Part shown: piece after piece, positions 29,980 through 39,308 of the stretch
How positions within the stretch are numbered: the first letter of the stretch is position 1
Layout: each line of letters opens with the position of its first letter
Assembly (NCBI RefSeq): GCF_905120345.1
Contig: NZ_CAJHOA010000006.1
Location: 175,898-239,897 of the forward strand
Length of the DNA: 64,000 nt
Direction of reading: 5' to 3'
Source of the DNA: Denitrificimonas caeni
GTDB taxonomy: Bacteria > Pseudomonadota > Gammaproteobacteria > Pseudomonadales > Pseudomonadaceae
Translations under genes and position numbers: made by a program
Notes under the pieces: model-generated
Told to the model about the DNA's origin: nothing
Seen by the model: only the letters and a program-made list of their open reading frames with translations
Database searches by the model: none

Positions 29980-30756
29980 TTACCAATAATTCTCAACAGC
30001 CACGGCTCCCGGTTTACGCGTTAAGGACAACTGCATGTCGCGTTTCTGCAGCAGCATCCGACAATCCTCAACCATTTCTGGATTACCGCACAACAGCACC
30101 CGTGAATTATCAGCTTCCATCGGTAAGTCAACAAAGCGCTCCAGCTCACCTGAAATCAACAGGTCGGTAATGCGTGTACCCAAACAACCTGATACCGCCT
30201 CACGCGTCACCACCGGCACAAAGGTAAACTTATCAGCGTACCCAGCCACATACTCTCGCGTCACGATCTCCGCCAACAAATCGCCATACGCCAATTCAGC
30301 CGACGTACGCACGCTATAGACCAAAATAATCCGTTGAAAGCGCTGCCACACCTCAAAATCTTGCAGCATTGATAAAAACGGCGCGACCCCGGTTCCCGTC
30401 GACAACAACCAAAGATTATCGCCATCGACAAAACGATCCAAAGTCAAAAAGCCATGCGCTTGCTTCTCAATTAAAATCTCATCGCCCACCGCCAACTGAC
30501 TCAACTCACTGGTAAACTCCCCGCCCGGCACAACAATGGAGAAAAACTCCAAAAACTCATCAAACGGACTGGATACCATCGAATAGCCACGCCAAACAAT
30601 AGCGCCACTGGCCTTACGCACACCCAACCGAGCAAACTGTCCCGCAGTAAAACGAAAACCCACATCGCGGGTACAACGAAAACTAAACAAGCTCGGTGTC
30701 CATGTATGCAAGTGCGTAATGGTTTGCCGGGTGAACTTTTCTTGCGCCACGTTCAT
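29980..30756 (-). CDS. fpr: Ferredoxin/flavodoxin-NADP+ reductase
   Basis: This FAD enzyme exchanges electrons between NADPH and ferredoxin or flavodoxin. The 258 residues carry the FAD motif RGYSMVSSP near residue 46, the NADP-binding STGTGVAPFLSML near 107 and a C-terminus ending in aromatic Trp (ENYW), as in bacterial Fpr. The start is ATG 30756, after GAGGTG; an upstream ATG at 30768 lacks a ribosome site. It is divergent from rlmG with a short gap. Confidence 0.92.
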   Translation of the reverse strand: MNVAQEKFTRQTITHLHTWTPSLFSFRCTRDVGFRFTAGQFARLGVRKASGAIVWRGYSMVSSPFDEFLEFFSIVVPGGEFTSELSQLAVGDEILIEKQAHGFLTLDRFVDGDNLWLLSTGTGVAPFLSMLQDFEVWQRFQRIILVYSVRTSAELAYGDLLAEIVTREYVAGYADKFTFVPVVTREAVSGCLGTRITDLLISGELERFVDLPMEADNSRVLLCGNPEMVEDCRMLLQKRDMQLSLTRKPGAVAVENYW

Positions 30757-30827
30757 ACTGCACCTCATTAACTAACGTATGCCCTATTAATACGCCACTT
30801 ATGGCCAAACAAACACCTGCGATCTCT

Positions 30828-31952
30828 ATGCCTATACTCAACACCCACTTTGCCCAACTCGATTTGCTGCGTTATCCAGAGCAAAACAACAGCCCATTGC
30901 AAGCTTTCGATGCCGCTGACGAATACCTGCTCAAACACCTCAGTAACTGCACACTACCGAGCAATGCACGCACTTTAGTGCTTAACGACAGCTTCGGCGC
31001 ACTCGCTGCGAGTCTGTGCAAACAGATGCAAGTGCAGAGCAGCGGCGACTCATTTTTAGCCCACCAAGCGCTCCGTAAAAATCTTGAGCTTAATCAATTA
31101 ACCGAACACACTGTCGACATCATCCGTTCCGATCAGCCCTTTAACGGCCCCTATGATTGCGTGCTGATTCGTGTGCCGAAAACTCTAGCGTTACTGGAAG
31201 AACAACTGATCCGTCTACAGAGTCAGATTCAGCAAAATACGCTGATCATTGCTGCAGGTATGATCAAACACCTGCCCCGTTCAGCCGGTGATTTACTGGA
31301 ACGCTATATTGGCACGGTACAAGCCAGCCTTGCCGAGAAGAAAGCGCGCTTACTCTTTGTCACCGCCACAGGCAAAGCGCAGGCTAGCTCACCTTATCCA
31401 AGTGAGTATCTATTAGAAAAGCCGAAACTTATTTTACGTAATCATGCTGGTATTTTTTGTCGCGAAGCTCTAGATATTGGTACGCGCTTTTTTCTGCCAC
31501 ACTTACCGACGGGCTTAGGTAACGCTCAAGTCGCCGACCTCGGCTGTGGTAATGGCATACTTGGTATCGTCTGTGGCTTAACCAATCCACAGGCACAGCT
31601 ACGGATGGTGGATGAGTCCTACATGGCCGTACAATCGGCGCAGGAAAACTGGCAGCAAGCCTTAGGCGAGCGTCCGGTAACAATCTATGCCGGTGATGGT
31701 CTGGGCGCCGAACAGCCTGAAACGCTGGACGTGGTTTTATGCAACCCGCCCTTTCACCAACAGCAGGTGGTCGGCGATTTTTTAGCCAGACGTATGTTTC
31801 AACAAAGCTATCGCGCGCTGAAAAAAGACGGTGCATTATGGATCGTTGGCAACCGTCACTTGGGCTATCACGTCACGCTTAAACGACTCTTTGGCAAGGT
31901 CGAGCACGTCGCGGCGAATGCTAAGTTTGTGATTTTGAAAGCGAGCAAATAA
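30828..31952 (+). CDS. rlmG: 23S rRNA (guanine-1835-N2)-methyltransferase
   Basis: It methylates G1835 of 23S rRNA using S-adenosylmethionine. The 374 residues show a duplicated methyltransferase layout: a degenerate N-terminal domain (LVLNDSFGALAASL) and the catalytic C-terminal domain. The latter has the SAM motif ADLGCGNGILGI near residue 232 and the target-base motif CNPPFHQQQ. The start at 30828 (MPILNTHFAQLDLLRYPEQ) fits remembered Pseudomonas RlmG; an in-frame ATG at 30801 gives nine more residues. Neither has a clear ribosome site. Confidence 0.9.
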   Translation: MPILNTHFAQLDLLRYPEQNNSPLQAFDAADEYLLKHLSNCTLPSNARTLVLNDSFGALAASLCKQMQVQSSGDSFLAHQALRKNLELNQLTEHTVDIIRSDQPFNGPYDCVLIRVPKTLALLEEQLIRLQSQIQQNTLIIAAGMIKHLPRSAGDLLERYIGTVQASLAEKKARLLFVTATGKAQASSPYPSEYLLEKPKLILRNHAGIFCREALDIGTRFFLPHLPTGLGNAQVADLGCGNGILGIVCGLTNPQAQLRMVDESYMAVQSAQENWQQALGERPVTIYAGDGLGAEQPETLDVVLCNPPFHQQQVVGDFLARRMFQQSYRALKKDGALWIVGNRHLGYHVTLKRLFGKVEHVAANAKFVILKASK

Positions 31953-32059
31953 TCAGACTGACCTTATGCCCAGGCCAGTAACACTAGATTCAAAAATAGA
32001 GATAAAGAGCGGCTGCCAGTCTGTCTAACACAGCGCTGGCAACCTATAGCGAACACCAA

Positions 32060-32890
32060 TCAGCGTTTACGTGCTTGCTCGTATAATGACATCACTTTAG
32101 GAATATTGGCTTGCAGGTTAGAAATGCGTGTTGATGAAGAGGGGTGGGTACTCATGAACTCAGCCGGAGCCCCTTGACTGGCTTGCTCCATTTTATTCCA
32201 CAAACTGACCGCAGCATTTGGGTTATAGCCCGCACGCGCCGCCAACTCGATGCCGAGTAGATCCGCTTCAGTTTCTGCGCCACGGCTATTGGGAAGGGTC
32301 ATGCCATATTCAACGGCGGTTTCAGCAAGTGCCAATGTGTCTTGGCTCACCCCTAACACAGCGCCTAAACCTATCTTAGCCACTTCAATACCATAGGCCT
32401 TGGACATGGCCTCACGACTATGCTCACGCAGAGCGTGAGCGATCTCATGCCCCATCACCGCAGCAATCTCATCATCCGTCAACTGCAGTTTAGTGATAAT
32501 ACCGCTGTAGAAAATAATTTTACCGCCGGGACCACAGTTAGCATTTAAGTCAGGACTTTCAATCAAGCTCACCTGCCAATCCCACTGCTGCGCATCAGCA
32601 CGGAAATAACCCGCCTGAGCAATCAAACGCTGACCAATCGCTTGCAAGCGTTTAGCATTGTTACTGCGTGTATCCAGTTTACCTTTGCTCTGCGCGGTCT
32701 GAATTGTTTCTTGATAGGTTTGCGCATAGCTTTGGTTGATTTCATTGGTGCTCAGCATACTGAACATATACTGTTTACGATCGACACCCACTGCACTCGA
32801 GCCTGTGGTGTTAACGGCTTGACAGCCCGTTAATAACAGCGCACCGGCCAGCGCAATACATTTGTGTAAAGTAGTCAAATCACACCTCAT
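32060..32890 (-). CDS. M48-family metalloprotease lipoprotein
   Basis: The 276-residue protein has a lipoprotein signal ending LLLTGC. Its zinc protease domain carries HEIAH (in VMGHEIAHALREHS) and the downstream zinc-ligand motif GAETEADLLGIELAARAGY. It resembles LoiP/YcaL/BepA-like envelope proteases that degrade misfolded outer-membrane proteins. The start is ambiguous: ATG 32890 is used, but TTG 32878 has a better ribosome site (GAGGTG). The gene stands alone. Confidence 0.9.
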   Translation of the reverse strand: MRCDLTTLHKCIALAGALLLTGCQAVNTTGSSAVGVDRKQYMFSMLSTNEINQSYAQTYQETIQTAQSKGKLDTRSNNAKRLQAIGQRLIAQAGYFRADAQQWDWQVSLIESPDLNANCGPGGKIIFYSGIITKLQLTDDEIAAVMGHEIAHALREHSREAMSKAYGIEVAKIGLGAVLGVSQDTLALAETAVEYGMTLPNSRGAETEADLLGIELAARAGYNPNAAVSLWNKMEQASQGAPAEFMSTHPSSSTRISNLQANIPKVMSLYEQARKR

Positions 32891-33147
32891 CCTAATCAAT
32901 AATCAGCAACTCCATCGTATACCGATGGTTACTGGAGGTTGGAGTTTATTACACTTTCAAATAAGCACCATGCATTTAGTTGCCCAGCAGCAGAAAACCA
33001 ACAATTAGATGAGAGCTGGATACTTTTTTCTGGTCGTGCAGCCGAAATATGTTGTATGCCCTGCTGTGGATAGGATATGTATCCATCGATACGCTCTTTT
33101 GTACTGTTTAGACGGTGATGGTTGCGGTTAGTTGCTAAGATGCAAAA

Positions 33148-33588
33148 TTATAAAGGACCCGATTTAAACAAGAGTGTCTCTAGTGCTTCGCGCCGACCGA
33201 TAAGATCGGCCAATGTGTACTCATCCAGCGTTGTTAAAAAAGCATGTTGAGCTTTATGTAAAATATTTTTTAGCTGGCATACAGGTTCAATTGGGCATTC
33301 TGAGCCGGATCCAAAACAATCCAAAAGTTTTAAGTTTTCCACATCCCGTACAACTTGCCCCACACTAATGCTGGCCGCTGGTCGCGCCAGCAGCAATCCG
33401 CCACTACGCCCACGCAAGCTTTGCACATATTCAAAACGCACTAAAGTTTGCGCCACTTTAGCGACATGATTGATCGAAATCCCATAATCTTCTGCAATTT
33501 TCTGCACCGTAACCGGTGCCGTCTCTTTCTGTAATGCCAGATATATAAGAACCCGTAGCGAAAAATCTGTGTGTCTAGAAAGCTGCAT
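33148..33588 (-). CDS. nsrR: Rrf2-family nitric-oxide-sensing repressor NsrR
   Basis: The 146-residue protein has an N-terminal winged helix and a cysteine cluster, DCFGSGSECPIEPVC (C-X6-C-X5-C). Asp8 is present (MQLSRHTD), the fourth ligand of the [4Fe-4S] cluster in NsrR. Nitric oxide destroys the cluster and lifts repression. It is divergent from hmp, the classical target. A dyad between the two genes fits an NsrR operator. Confidence 0.93.
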   Translation of the reverse strand: MQLSRHTDFSLRVLIYLALQKETAPVTVQKIAEDYGISINHVAKVAQTLVRFEYVQSLRGRSGGLLLARPAASISVGQVVRDVENLKLLDCFGSGSECPIEPVCQLKNILHKAQHAFLTTLDEYTLADLIGRREALETLLFKSGPL

Positions 33589-33604
33589 GACTTGACCTAT
33601 CTAA

Positions 33605-33627
33605 AAGAGGCATTTAGGATGCCACTT
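33605..33627. promoter_or_regulatory. NsrR-type operator between nsrR and hmp
   Basis: AAGAGGCAT (33605-33613) and ATGCCACTT (33619-33627) form a near-perfect 9-bp dyad with a 5-bp spacer, matching the length and form of NsrR boxes. It lies 40 bp before hmp and 17 bp from nsrR, so it could control both. Confidence 0.8.
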
Positions 33628-33666
33628 TAAAACAAGTATGTAAAACACCACTTTTAGGATGAACTA

Positions 33667-34890
33667 ATGCTCACAGCAAACCAACTGGCTACTATCAAAG
33701 CAACAGTCCCTGTACTCGATGCAAACGGTGAAGTTCTGACGCGTCATTTTTATGAACGTATGTTTCGTGAAAACCCAGAGGTATTATCATTTTTCAACCC
33801 CGCCAACCAACATACTGGTGGACAACAAAGGGCCTTAGCTGCTGCTATCTGTGCTTATGCAAAGCACATTGAAAACCCCAGTGTTTTAGCCAGCGCTGTT
33901 GAGTTGATTGCACAAAAGCATGCATCACTTGGTATCCAAGCACAGCATTACCCTATTGTTGGGGCAAACTTACTGGCGTCTATCAAGGAAGTCTTAGGCG
34001 ACGCGGCCACCCCTGATATTATCGATGCATGGGCCGCAGCCTATAATCAGCTGGCTGATTTATTTATTGCTCGTGAAAAGAAAATCTACGCTGACCAAGA
34101 AGCCGAGTACGGCTGGACCGGCTTCAAGCGTTTTGTAATCAGCAAACGTGAGCAAGCCAGCGATAATATTGTCTCGCTTTACTTTACTGCTGAAGATGGT
34201 CAAGCATTGCAGGCTCATCTACCGGGTCAGTACATCACCCTGCGTGTGACACCTGAAGGCGGTATGCCAATTATGCGCAATTACAGCTTATCCAACCCTG
34301 CAGGTGAAGATCACTACAGAATCAGTGTCAAGCGCGAAGTCGCTTTAAAGCCAGACACTCCAGATGGCGTATGCTCAAAACTCGTACACGATCAACTGCA
34401 AGTCGGTGATGTTGTTGAGCTTGCCCCACCCTGTGGCGAGTTCACCTTTAAAGCACCGCAGCACGCACAAGGCCCATTGGTATTTATTGCTGGCGGCGTA
34501 GGTATAACCCCTGTTTTCTCTATGTTACATAGTGCTTTGGCTGCACATAGCGATAGAGAAATTATTTTTATTCAGTGTGCTTTAAACAGTACTGTCCGTG
34601 CATTCTCTAGCGAACTTGCAACTCTGCAAGCACAACATGCCAACCTAAAGACTCACGTGCGCTTTAGTGAACCGACAGCACATGATCTTGAGCATCAGGT
34701 GCATCAAGGTGAAGGTTTTGTTGATCAAGCATTACTTGATGAGCTTGTAGGCGCACGTCAAAGTGAATTTTACATCTGCGGCCCAACACCGATGCTTTCG
34801 CATGTTTGGCGTTTACTAAAAGCGCGTAATGTAGAAGATAGCGACATTAACTATGAGTTTTTCGGCCCAGCCGGTGAGTTAGCCGCTTAA
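33667..34890 (+). CDS. hmp: Flavohemoglobin, nitric oxide dioxygenase
   Basis: It converts nitric oxide to nitrate with O2 and NAD(P)H. The 407 residues comprise a globin domain at 1-140 (proximal histidine in QKHASLGI), an FAD domain with RNYSLSNP, and an NAD domain with FIAGGVGITPVFSML and YICGPTPMLSHV. AGGA lies 7 nt before the ATG. It is divergent from nsrR and controlled through the dyad at 33605-33627. The length is typical. Confidence 0.97.
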   Translation: MLTANQLATIKATVPVLDANGEVLTRHFYERMFRENPEVLSFFNPANQHTGGQQRALAAAICAYAKHIENPSVLASAVELIAQKHASLGIQAQHYPIVGANLLASIKEVLGDAATPDIIDAWAAAYNQLADLFIAREKKIYADQEAEYGWTGFKRFVISKREQASDNIVSLYFTAEDGQALQAHLPGQYITLRVTPEGGMPIMRNYSLSNPAGEDHYRISVKREVALKPDTPDGVCSKLVHDQLQVGDVVELAPPCGEFTFKAPQHAQGPLVFIAGGVGITPVFSMLHSALAAHSDREIIFIQCALNSTVRAFSSELATLQAQHANLKTHVRFSEPTAHDLEHQVHQGEGFVDQALLDELVGARQSEFYICGPTPMLSHVWRLLKARNVEDSDINYEFFGPAGELAA

Positions 34891-34926
34891 GCACTGCAGC
34901 GCTAGTGGCACAACAAGCCAAGCCAT

Positions 34927-34983
34927 GGATGGCCATGTATGGTATAGCGCCCGCATTCGTTCGTTAAAGACGAATACGGGCGC
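34927..34983 (-). repeat. Intergenic hairpin repeat, copy B
   Basis: GCGCCCGCATTCGT (34947-34960) pairs with ACGAATACGGGCGC (34970-34983) with one mismatch. Next to it is GCCATGTATGGTATAGCGCCC, the reverse complement of the 21-bp segment in copy A at 12706-12753 apart from two bases. As it follows hmp it may also serve as its terminator hairpin, though no T-run is present. Confidence 0.6.
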
Positions 34984-35137
34984 ATACGGCTCATTTACGT
35001 CAAAAACTGGAGGCTGAACCGACTCAGCCTCGCCATCTCATCAGCAGTTACAAGTGAGCTATCGCTTGCTTGGCTTATAAACCAGTAAAGTAGATAAACA
35101 TCCGTGTCATAACAGTGAACCCACAGGCTGTCTCTAG

Positions 35138-36196
35138 TTAAGCGTTACCTTTCAGCTGAATCTGCGCATCGCGAGTAAAGTCGAGCATCCGCTGCAAAGG
35201 GCGTACAGCTTTTGGAATGATCGCTGGGTCAACAATGACTTCATTATCACCATTTTGCAGACCCAGTAACAAAGCCTCGAGCGTGTTCATTGCCATCCAC
35301 GGACAGTTTGCACAACTGCGGCACGCCGCACCTTCACCTGCGGTTGGTGCTTCAATAAAGCTCTTGTGCGGGCTTAACTGCTGCATTTTGTAGAAAATAC
35401 CGCGATCAGTCGCAACAATAAATTGCTCATTAGGCAACTCTTGAGTGGCCTTAATCAATTGTGTAGTCGAACCAATCACATCGGCCAGTTCCAACACGGC
35501 AGTCGGCGATTCCGGATGCGCGAGTACCGCTGCTTGCGGATACAATACTTTCATATCCGCTAACTGCTTAGCCTTAAACTCTTCATGGACAATACAAGCA
35601 CCGTCCCAAAGCAGCATATCCGCGCCAGTTTCACGCTGAATATAACGACCTAGATGCACATCAGGAGCCCAGAGAATGGTTTCCCCGTTATCCATCAAAC
35701 TTTCAACAATATCTAAGGCGCAGCTAGAAGTGACGACCCAATCAGCACGGGCTTTAACTGCCGCTGAGGTATTGGCGTACACCACTACAGTGCGCTCAGG
35801 ATGCTGATCACAGAACTCAGAAAACTCTTTCACTGGACAACCTAAATCCAACGAGCAAGTTGCCTCTAAAGTGGGCATCAAAATACGTTTTTCAGGATTA
35901 AGGATTTTTGCGGTTTCACCCATAAAGCGCACACCGGCAACAACCAGTGTTTGCGCACTGTGCTGACTGCCGAAACGGGCCATTTCTAGTGAATCAGCCA
36001 CACAGCCACCACTTTTTTCAGCCAGTTCTTGAATCACTGGATCGCAATAGTAATGCGCGACTAAAACAGCATCTTGTGCTTTCAGTTCAGCAATAATACG
36101 TTCAGCATAATGAGCTTCTTGTTCAGGCGTGAGTTTTTCAACCTGCTTGGCTGCCAAGTGTGCTTGAACCAAAATACGTTCAGAAATTTGCGTCAT
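35138..36196 (-). CDS. nadA: Quinolinate synthase
   Basis: This [4Fe-4S] enzyme condenses iminoaspartate with dihydroxyacetone phosphate in de novo NAD synthesis. The 352 residues carry [17 protein letters not shown], the Cys-bearing segments [15 protein letters not shown] and [12 protein letters not shown], and the C-terminal [16 protein letters not shown] cluster ligands. Gene order next to tRNA-Lys and queC is that of Pseudomonas. Confidence 0.96.
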   Translation of the reverse strand: MTQISERILVQAHLAAKQVEKLTPEQEAHYAERIIAELKAQDAVLVAHYYCDPVIQELAEKSGGCVADSLEMARFGSQHSAQTLVVAGVRFMGETAKILNPEKRILMPTLEATCSLDLGCPVKEFSEFCDQHPERTVVVYANTSAAVKARADWVVTSSCALDIVESLMDNGETILWAPDVHLGRYIQRETGADMLLWDGACIVHEEFKAKQLADMKVLYPQAAVLAHPESPTAVLELADVIGSTTQLIKATQELPNEQFIVATDRGIFYKMQQLSPHKSFIEAPTAGEGAACRSCANCPWMAMNTLEALLLGLQNGDNEVIVDPAIIPKAVRPLQRMLDFTRDAQIQLKGNA

Positions 36197-36307
36197 TGAT
36201 GTCAGTCCTCACAGCGCACATTAGCGCAATGTTAACACGTGTATTTTTTATTAATTTAAAAAAGATACAACACAATACTGACGATAAAATGATGCCAACA
36301 GAAAAGT

Positions 36308-36382
36308 TGGTGGGTCGTGTGGGATTCGAACCTACGACCAATTGGTTAAAAGCCAACTGCTCTACCACTGAGCTAACGACCC
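36308..36382 (-). tRNA. tRNA-Lys (anticodon TTT), CCA encoded
   Basis: The 75-nt cloverleaf on the minus strand has acceptor GGGTCGT/ACGACCC, D-stem GCTC/GAGC, anticodon loop CTTTTAA, T-loop TTCGAAT and an encoded CCA. The T-stem GTAGG/CCCAC has one A-C mismatch at the middle pair. It sits between queC and nadA, the conserved Pseudomonas location. Confidence 0.95.
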
Positions 36383-36441
36383 GGAAGGGGTGCGAATAAT
36401 ACGGGGTTTTCAGCTCAGAGCAAGCATAAATTTTATTTTTG

Positions 36442-37119
36442 TCAAAAATACCGCGTTACATCATTAATATTTGCGTTTATAAAACCTTGTTTACGCAATT
36501 GACAACTTTCACAGACTCCGCAAGCTCGACCATCATGATCGGCTTGATAACAGGATACGGTGAGCGCGTAGTCTACCCCTAACTGCGCACCAAGCCGAAT
36601 AATATCAGCCTTACTCATACTTTGCAGGGGTGCCTGAATGCGAAACGGCCGACCCTCAACGCCCTCACGGGTGGCTAAATTAGCCACCCGCTCAAATGCT
36701 TGGATAAACTCCATCCGACAGTCAGGATAGCCGGAGTAGTCAACATCATTGACACCGATAAAAATATCATAAGCCTGCAGCACTTCCGCCCAGCCTAATG
36801 CCAGTGATAAAAATACAGTATTGCGCGCCGGTACATAGGTGATAGGAATCTCACCATCACTCGCCGTTTCTGGTACTTCAAGACGGCTATCGGTCAGTGC
36901 TGAACCACCCATGCCATCTAAGTCGATCCCAATCACCTTATGTTCAACGGCCCCTAGAGCCGCTGAAATCTTGCGTGAGGCCTCTAATTCACTGCGATGA
37001 CGCTGACCATAATCAAAACTAATCGTGTAGCAGTCATAGCCTTGTGCGCGCGCTGAAGCCAATACCGTAGCAGAATCTAAACCACCGGATAATAAAATAA
37101 CGGCTCGTTTATTACTCAT
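36442..37119 (-). CDS. queC: 7-cyano-7-deazaguanine synthase
   Basis: It converts carboxydeazaguanine to preQ0 with ATP and ammonia in queuosine biosynthesis. The 225 residues show the PP-loop [13 protein letters not shown] near residue 8 and the zinc-binding cysteines [20 protein letters not shown] near the C-terminus. The start is ATG 37119, placed 6 nt after AAGGGG; the ATG at 37125 abuts that site. It lies downstream of queE in the same direction. Confidence 0.96.
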   Translation of the reverse strand: MSNKRAVILLSGGLDSATVLASARAQGYDCYTISFDYGQRHRSELEASRKISAALGAVEHKVIGIDLDGMGGSALTDSRLEVPETASDGEIPITYVPARNTVFLSLALGWAEVLQAYDIFIGVNDVDYSGYPDCRMEFIQAFERVANLATREGVEGRPFRIQAPLQSMSKADIIRLGAQLGVDYALTVSCYQADHDGRACGVCESCQLRKQGFINANINDVTRYF

Positions 37120-37189
37120 AATCATCCCCTTTTATCATTTTTCAAGCGCGATTGGCTGACATGAGCCGCTGAGATCCTCAGCAACAGCA

Positions 37190-37837
37190 CTATCGGCCGG
37201 GCTGGTCATCCCACAGCAGCTTGTGCAATTGCAACTGCAAACGTACCGGTAGATTATCCGCGACAATCCAATCGGCCAGCTCACGCGGACTCAGCTGCCC
37301 CTGACTGGGCGAGAACAATACATCACTGACCCGCGCAGCCAAGTTGTACTGCAATAACTTGGTCACCGCCCAATCGTAATCAGCACGACTGCACAACACG
37401 AACTTGACTTGATCTTGGCTCTTGAGTAAATCGATATTCTGATACAGATTGCGTTGTGACTCTGCAGAATCAGGCGTTTTCAAGTCCAGTACAATGCTGA
37501 CTCGTGGATCAACACCACTGATATCCAATGCGCCACTGGTTTCTATCGAGACCTGATAATCGGCGTCGCAAAGTTGCCCCAGCAAACTTAAAACATTAGC
37601 TTGCGCCAGTGGTTCACCACCAGTTACACAGACATAGCGCGGCTTATAGCTTGCCACTTGGGCTAGAATTGCTTCGAGGGAAAAGATGTGCCCGCCAGTA
37701 AAGGCATAGGCGCTATCGCAATACTGGCAGCGCAAAGGGCAGCCCGTTAGACGGACAAAAACCGTGGGCAAACCAGAGGTGCGTGTTTCGCCCTGTAGCG
37801 AATAAAATATCTCGGTGATACGTAAGGTATTTTGCAT
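37190..37837 (-). CDS. queE: 7-carboxy-7-deazaguanine synthase (radical SAM)
   Basis: This radical SAM enzyme makes the deazaguanine core of queuosine. The 215 residues begin MQNTLRITEIFYSLQGE and carry the cluster motif CPLRCQYC (CX3CX2C) and VTGGEPL. The start at 37837 agrees with Pseudomonas QueE; an upstream in-frame start at 37903 adds an unlikely basic leader. It lies between cpoB and queC. Confidence 0.95.
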   Translation of the reverse strand: MQNTLRITEIFYSLQGETRTSGLPTVFVRLTGCPLRCQYCDSAYAFTGGHIFSLEAILAQVASYKPRYVCVTGGEPLAQANVLSLLGQLCDADYQVSIETSGALDISGVDPRVSIVLDLKTPDSAESQRNLYQNIDLLKSQDQVKFVLCSRADYDWAVTKLLQYNLAARVSDVLFSPSQGQLSPRELADWIVADNLPVRLQLQLHKLLWDDQPGR

Positions 37838-37949
37838 ACTATGTGCGCCGGGCGCGACAGCAAAACAGGCCGTCCGCCTCCGTTGCTGAATGAGGCACTG
37901 CACAGCACGGACCCACGCCGAGCGCGAACGTGCTGATCAAAGCAGTGTG

Positions 37950-38735
37950 TTAAAGCTTACCTAAATCTTGTTGAGCTAATTGTGCTGCGGAGCTTTTGGG
38001 ATACTGTGCAACCACCTGCTGTAAAATACCGCGCGCCTTATCTGCGTTACCTAAGCGACGTTCAACGTCAGCCAGCTTATACAGAGAGTCGGGTACTTTA
38101 TTGTGTTCAGGATAGCTGTGACTGACCAAAGCAAAAGCTTTACCTGCTGCTTGCAAGTCACCTTGCACTAAATGCACTTCGCCTAACCAATACTGCGCAT
38201 TACCGGCGTACTGGCTATTGGGGTACTTACGCAAAAAAGCACTAAATGCTTGCTGCGCTTTATCAAAATCACGCGCTTTAATTAAATCAAAGGACGCTTC
38301 GTAATAGAGCTTTTCCTGCTCAGGGTCGGCTTGTCCAGCTGTTTCTTGTGCTGCTGGCGCGCCAGCTCTGGATTCTGACGAAGCAGGCGCTGTAGATGGA
38401 CTTGGCGCTTGTGCAGCGACACCCTCATTTAAGCGACTGTCTAATGTTTGGTAACGCTCAAGATTTTCTTGGCGTAATTTACTCAGTTCATACTGTTGTT
38501 CTTCAAGCAGGCCACGCAGCGTTGCAATCTCTTCTTGCATCTGCTGTAACTGCATAAACAACTCACCTTGAGCTGAAAGTGGTGCCGTAGCACCACCTCC
38601 AGTCGCAGTTCCGCTCATACCCTGATCTGCGCCAGCATACGGTTGCTCATAGGCTGAGCGATCAGTGATTGGGATCGCAGCAACTGCCAAATTCGGCAGG
38701 CTGAGGGCCAAGGCTATCAGGGTTGAGCGGATCAT
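37950..38735 (-). CDS. cpoB: Cell division coordinator CpoB (YbgF)
   Basis: This periplasmic protein works with Tol-Pal and PBP1B during septal wall synthesis. The 261 residues comprise a signal peptide (to about residue 19), a trimerising coiled coil (about 55-105, EIATLRGLLEEQQYELSKLR), an Ala/Ser-rich linker and three TPR-like repeats from about 140. It is last in the tol-pal cluster, 12 nt downstream of pal. Confidence 0.95.
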   Translation of the reverse strand: MIRSTLIALALSLPNLAVAAIPITDRSAYEQPYAGADQGMSGTATGGGATAPLSAQGELFMQLQQMQEEIATLRGLLEEQQYELSKLRQENLERYQTLDSRLNEGVAAQAPSPSTAPASSESRAGAPAAQETAGQADPEQEKLYYEASFDLIKARDFDKAQQAFSAFLRKYPNSQYAGNAQYWLGEVHLVQGDLQAAGKAFALVSHSYPEHNKVPDSLYKLADVERRLGNADKARGILQQVVAQYPKSSAAQLAQQDLGKL

Positions 38736-38747
38736 TCGTATTACCTA

Positions 38748-39254
38748 TTACTTACGCAATTCAACACGACGGTTTTGTGACCATGCGCTATCGTCATGAC
38801 CCACTACGTTTGGACGCTCTTCGCCGTAAGATACTGGTTCCAGTTGTGCAGGTGAAACACCTTGCAGAACGAGGTAACGCTGTACCGCTTTAGAGCGACG
38901 CTCGCCAAGTGCCATGTTGTATTCGCGAGTACCACGCTCATCAGCATGACCTTCTAAAACAACGCGTGCACCGTTACCTTGCAAGTCACGTGCGTGTACA
39001 TCAAGTGCGCGCATGGCTTCAGGTTTTAGGTCTGAGCTATCAAATTCAAAGTAGAACGTGGTGATTGCGCGCAATGCCGCTTCTTCACTACCGCTGCCAT
39101 AGCTACCATCGACAGCACCTGTGTCTGCGCCATAACCGGCATTCGGATCAATTGCACCTTCACCGCTAGCATCGCCGCCTTTTGAAGAACAACCTACTGC
39201 AACAGCTAAAGCCAAAGATAAAGCAGCAAATTTACCGAATTTAAGCATTTCCAT
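38748..39254 (-). CDS. pal: Peptidoglycan-associated lipoprotein Pal (OprL)
   Basis: This outer-membrane lipoprotein anchors the Tol system to peptidoglycan. The 168 residues have a lipobox AVAVGCSS (C22), a Gly-rich linker and an OmpA-like domain with [14 protein letters not shown] and [24 protein letters not shown] lies 8 nt before the ATG. The sequence is nearly that of P. aeruginosa OprL as I remember it. Confidence 0.97.
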   Translation of the reverse strand: MEMLKFGKFAALSLALAVAVGCSSKGGDASGEGAIDPNAGYGADTGAVDGSYGSGSEEAALRAITTFYFEFDSSDLKPEAMRALDVHARDLQGNGARVVLEGHADERGTREYNMALGERRSKAVQRYLVLQGVSPAQLEPVSYGEERPNVVGHDDSAWSQNRRVELRK

Positions 39255-39308
39255 TTTACAAGCTCCAAGAAAACAACATATTAGTTTTAGTTAACAGATA
39301 ACCCATCA

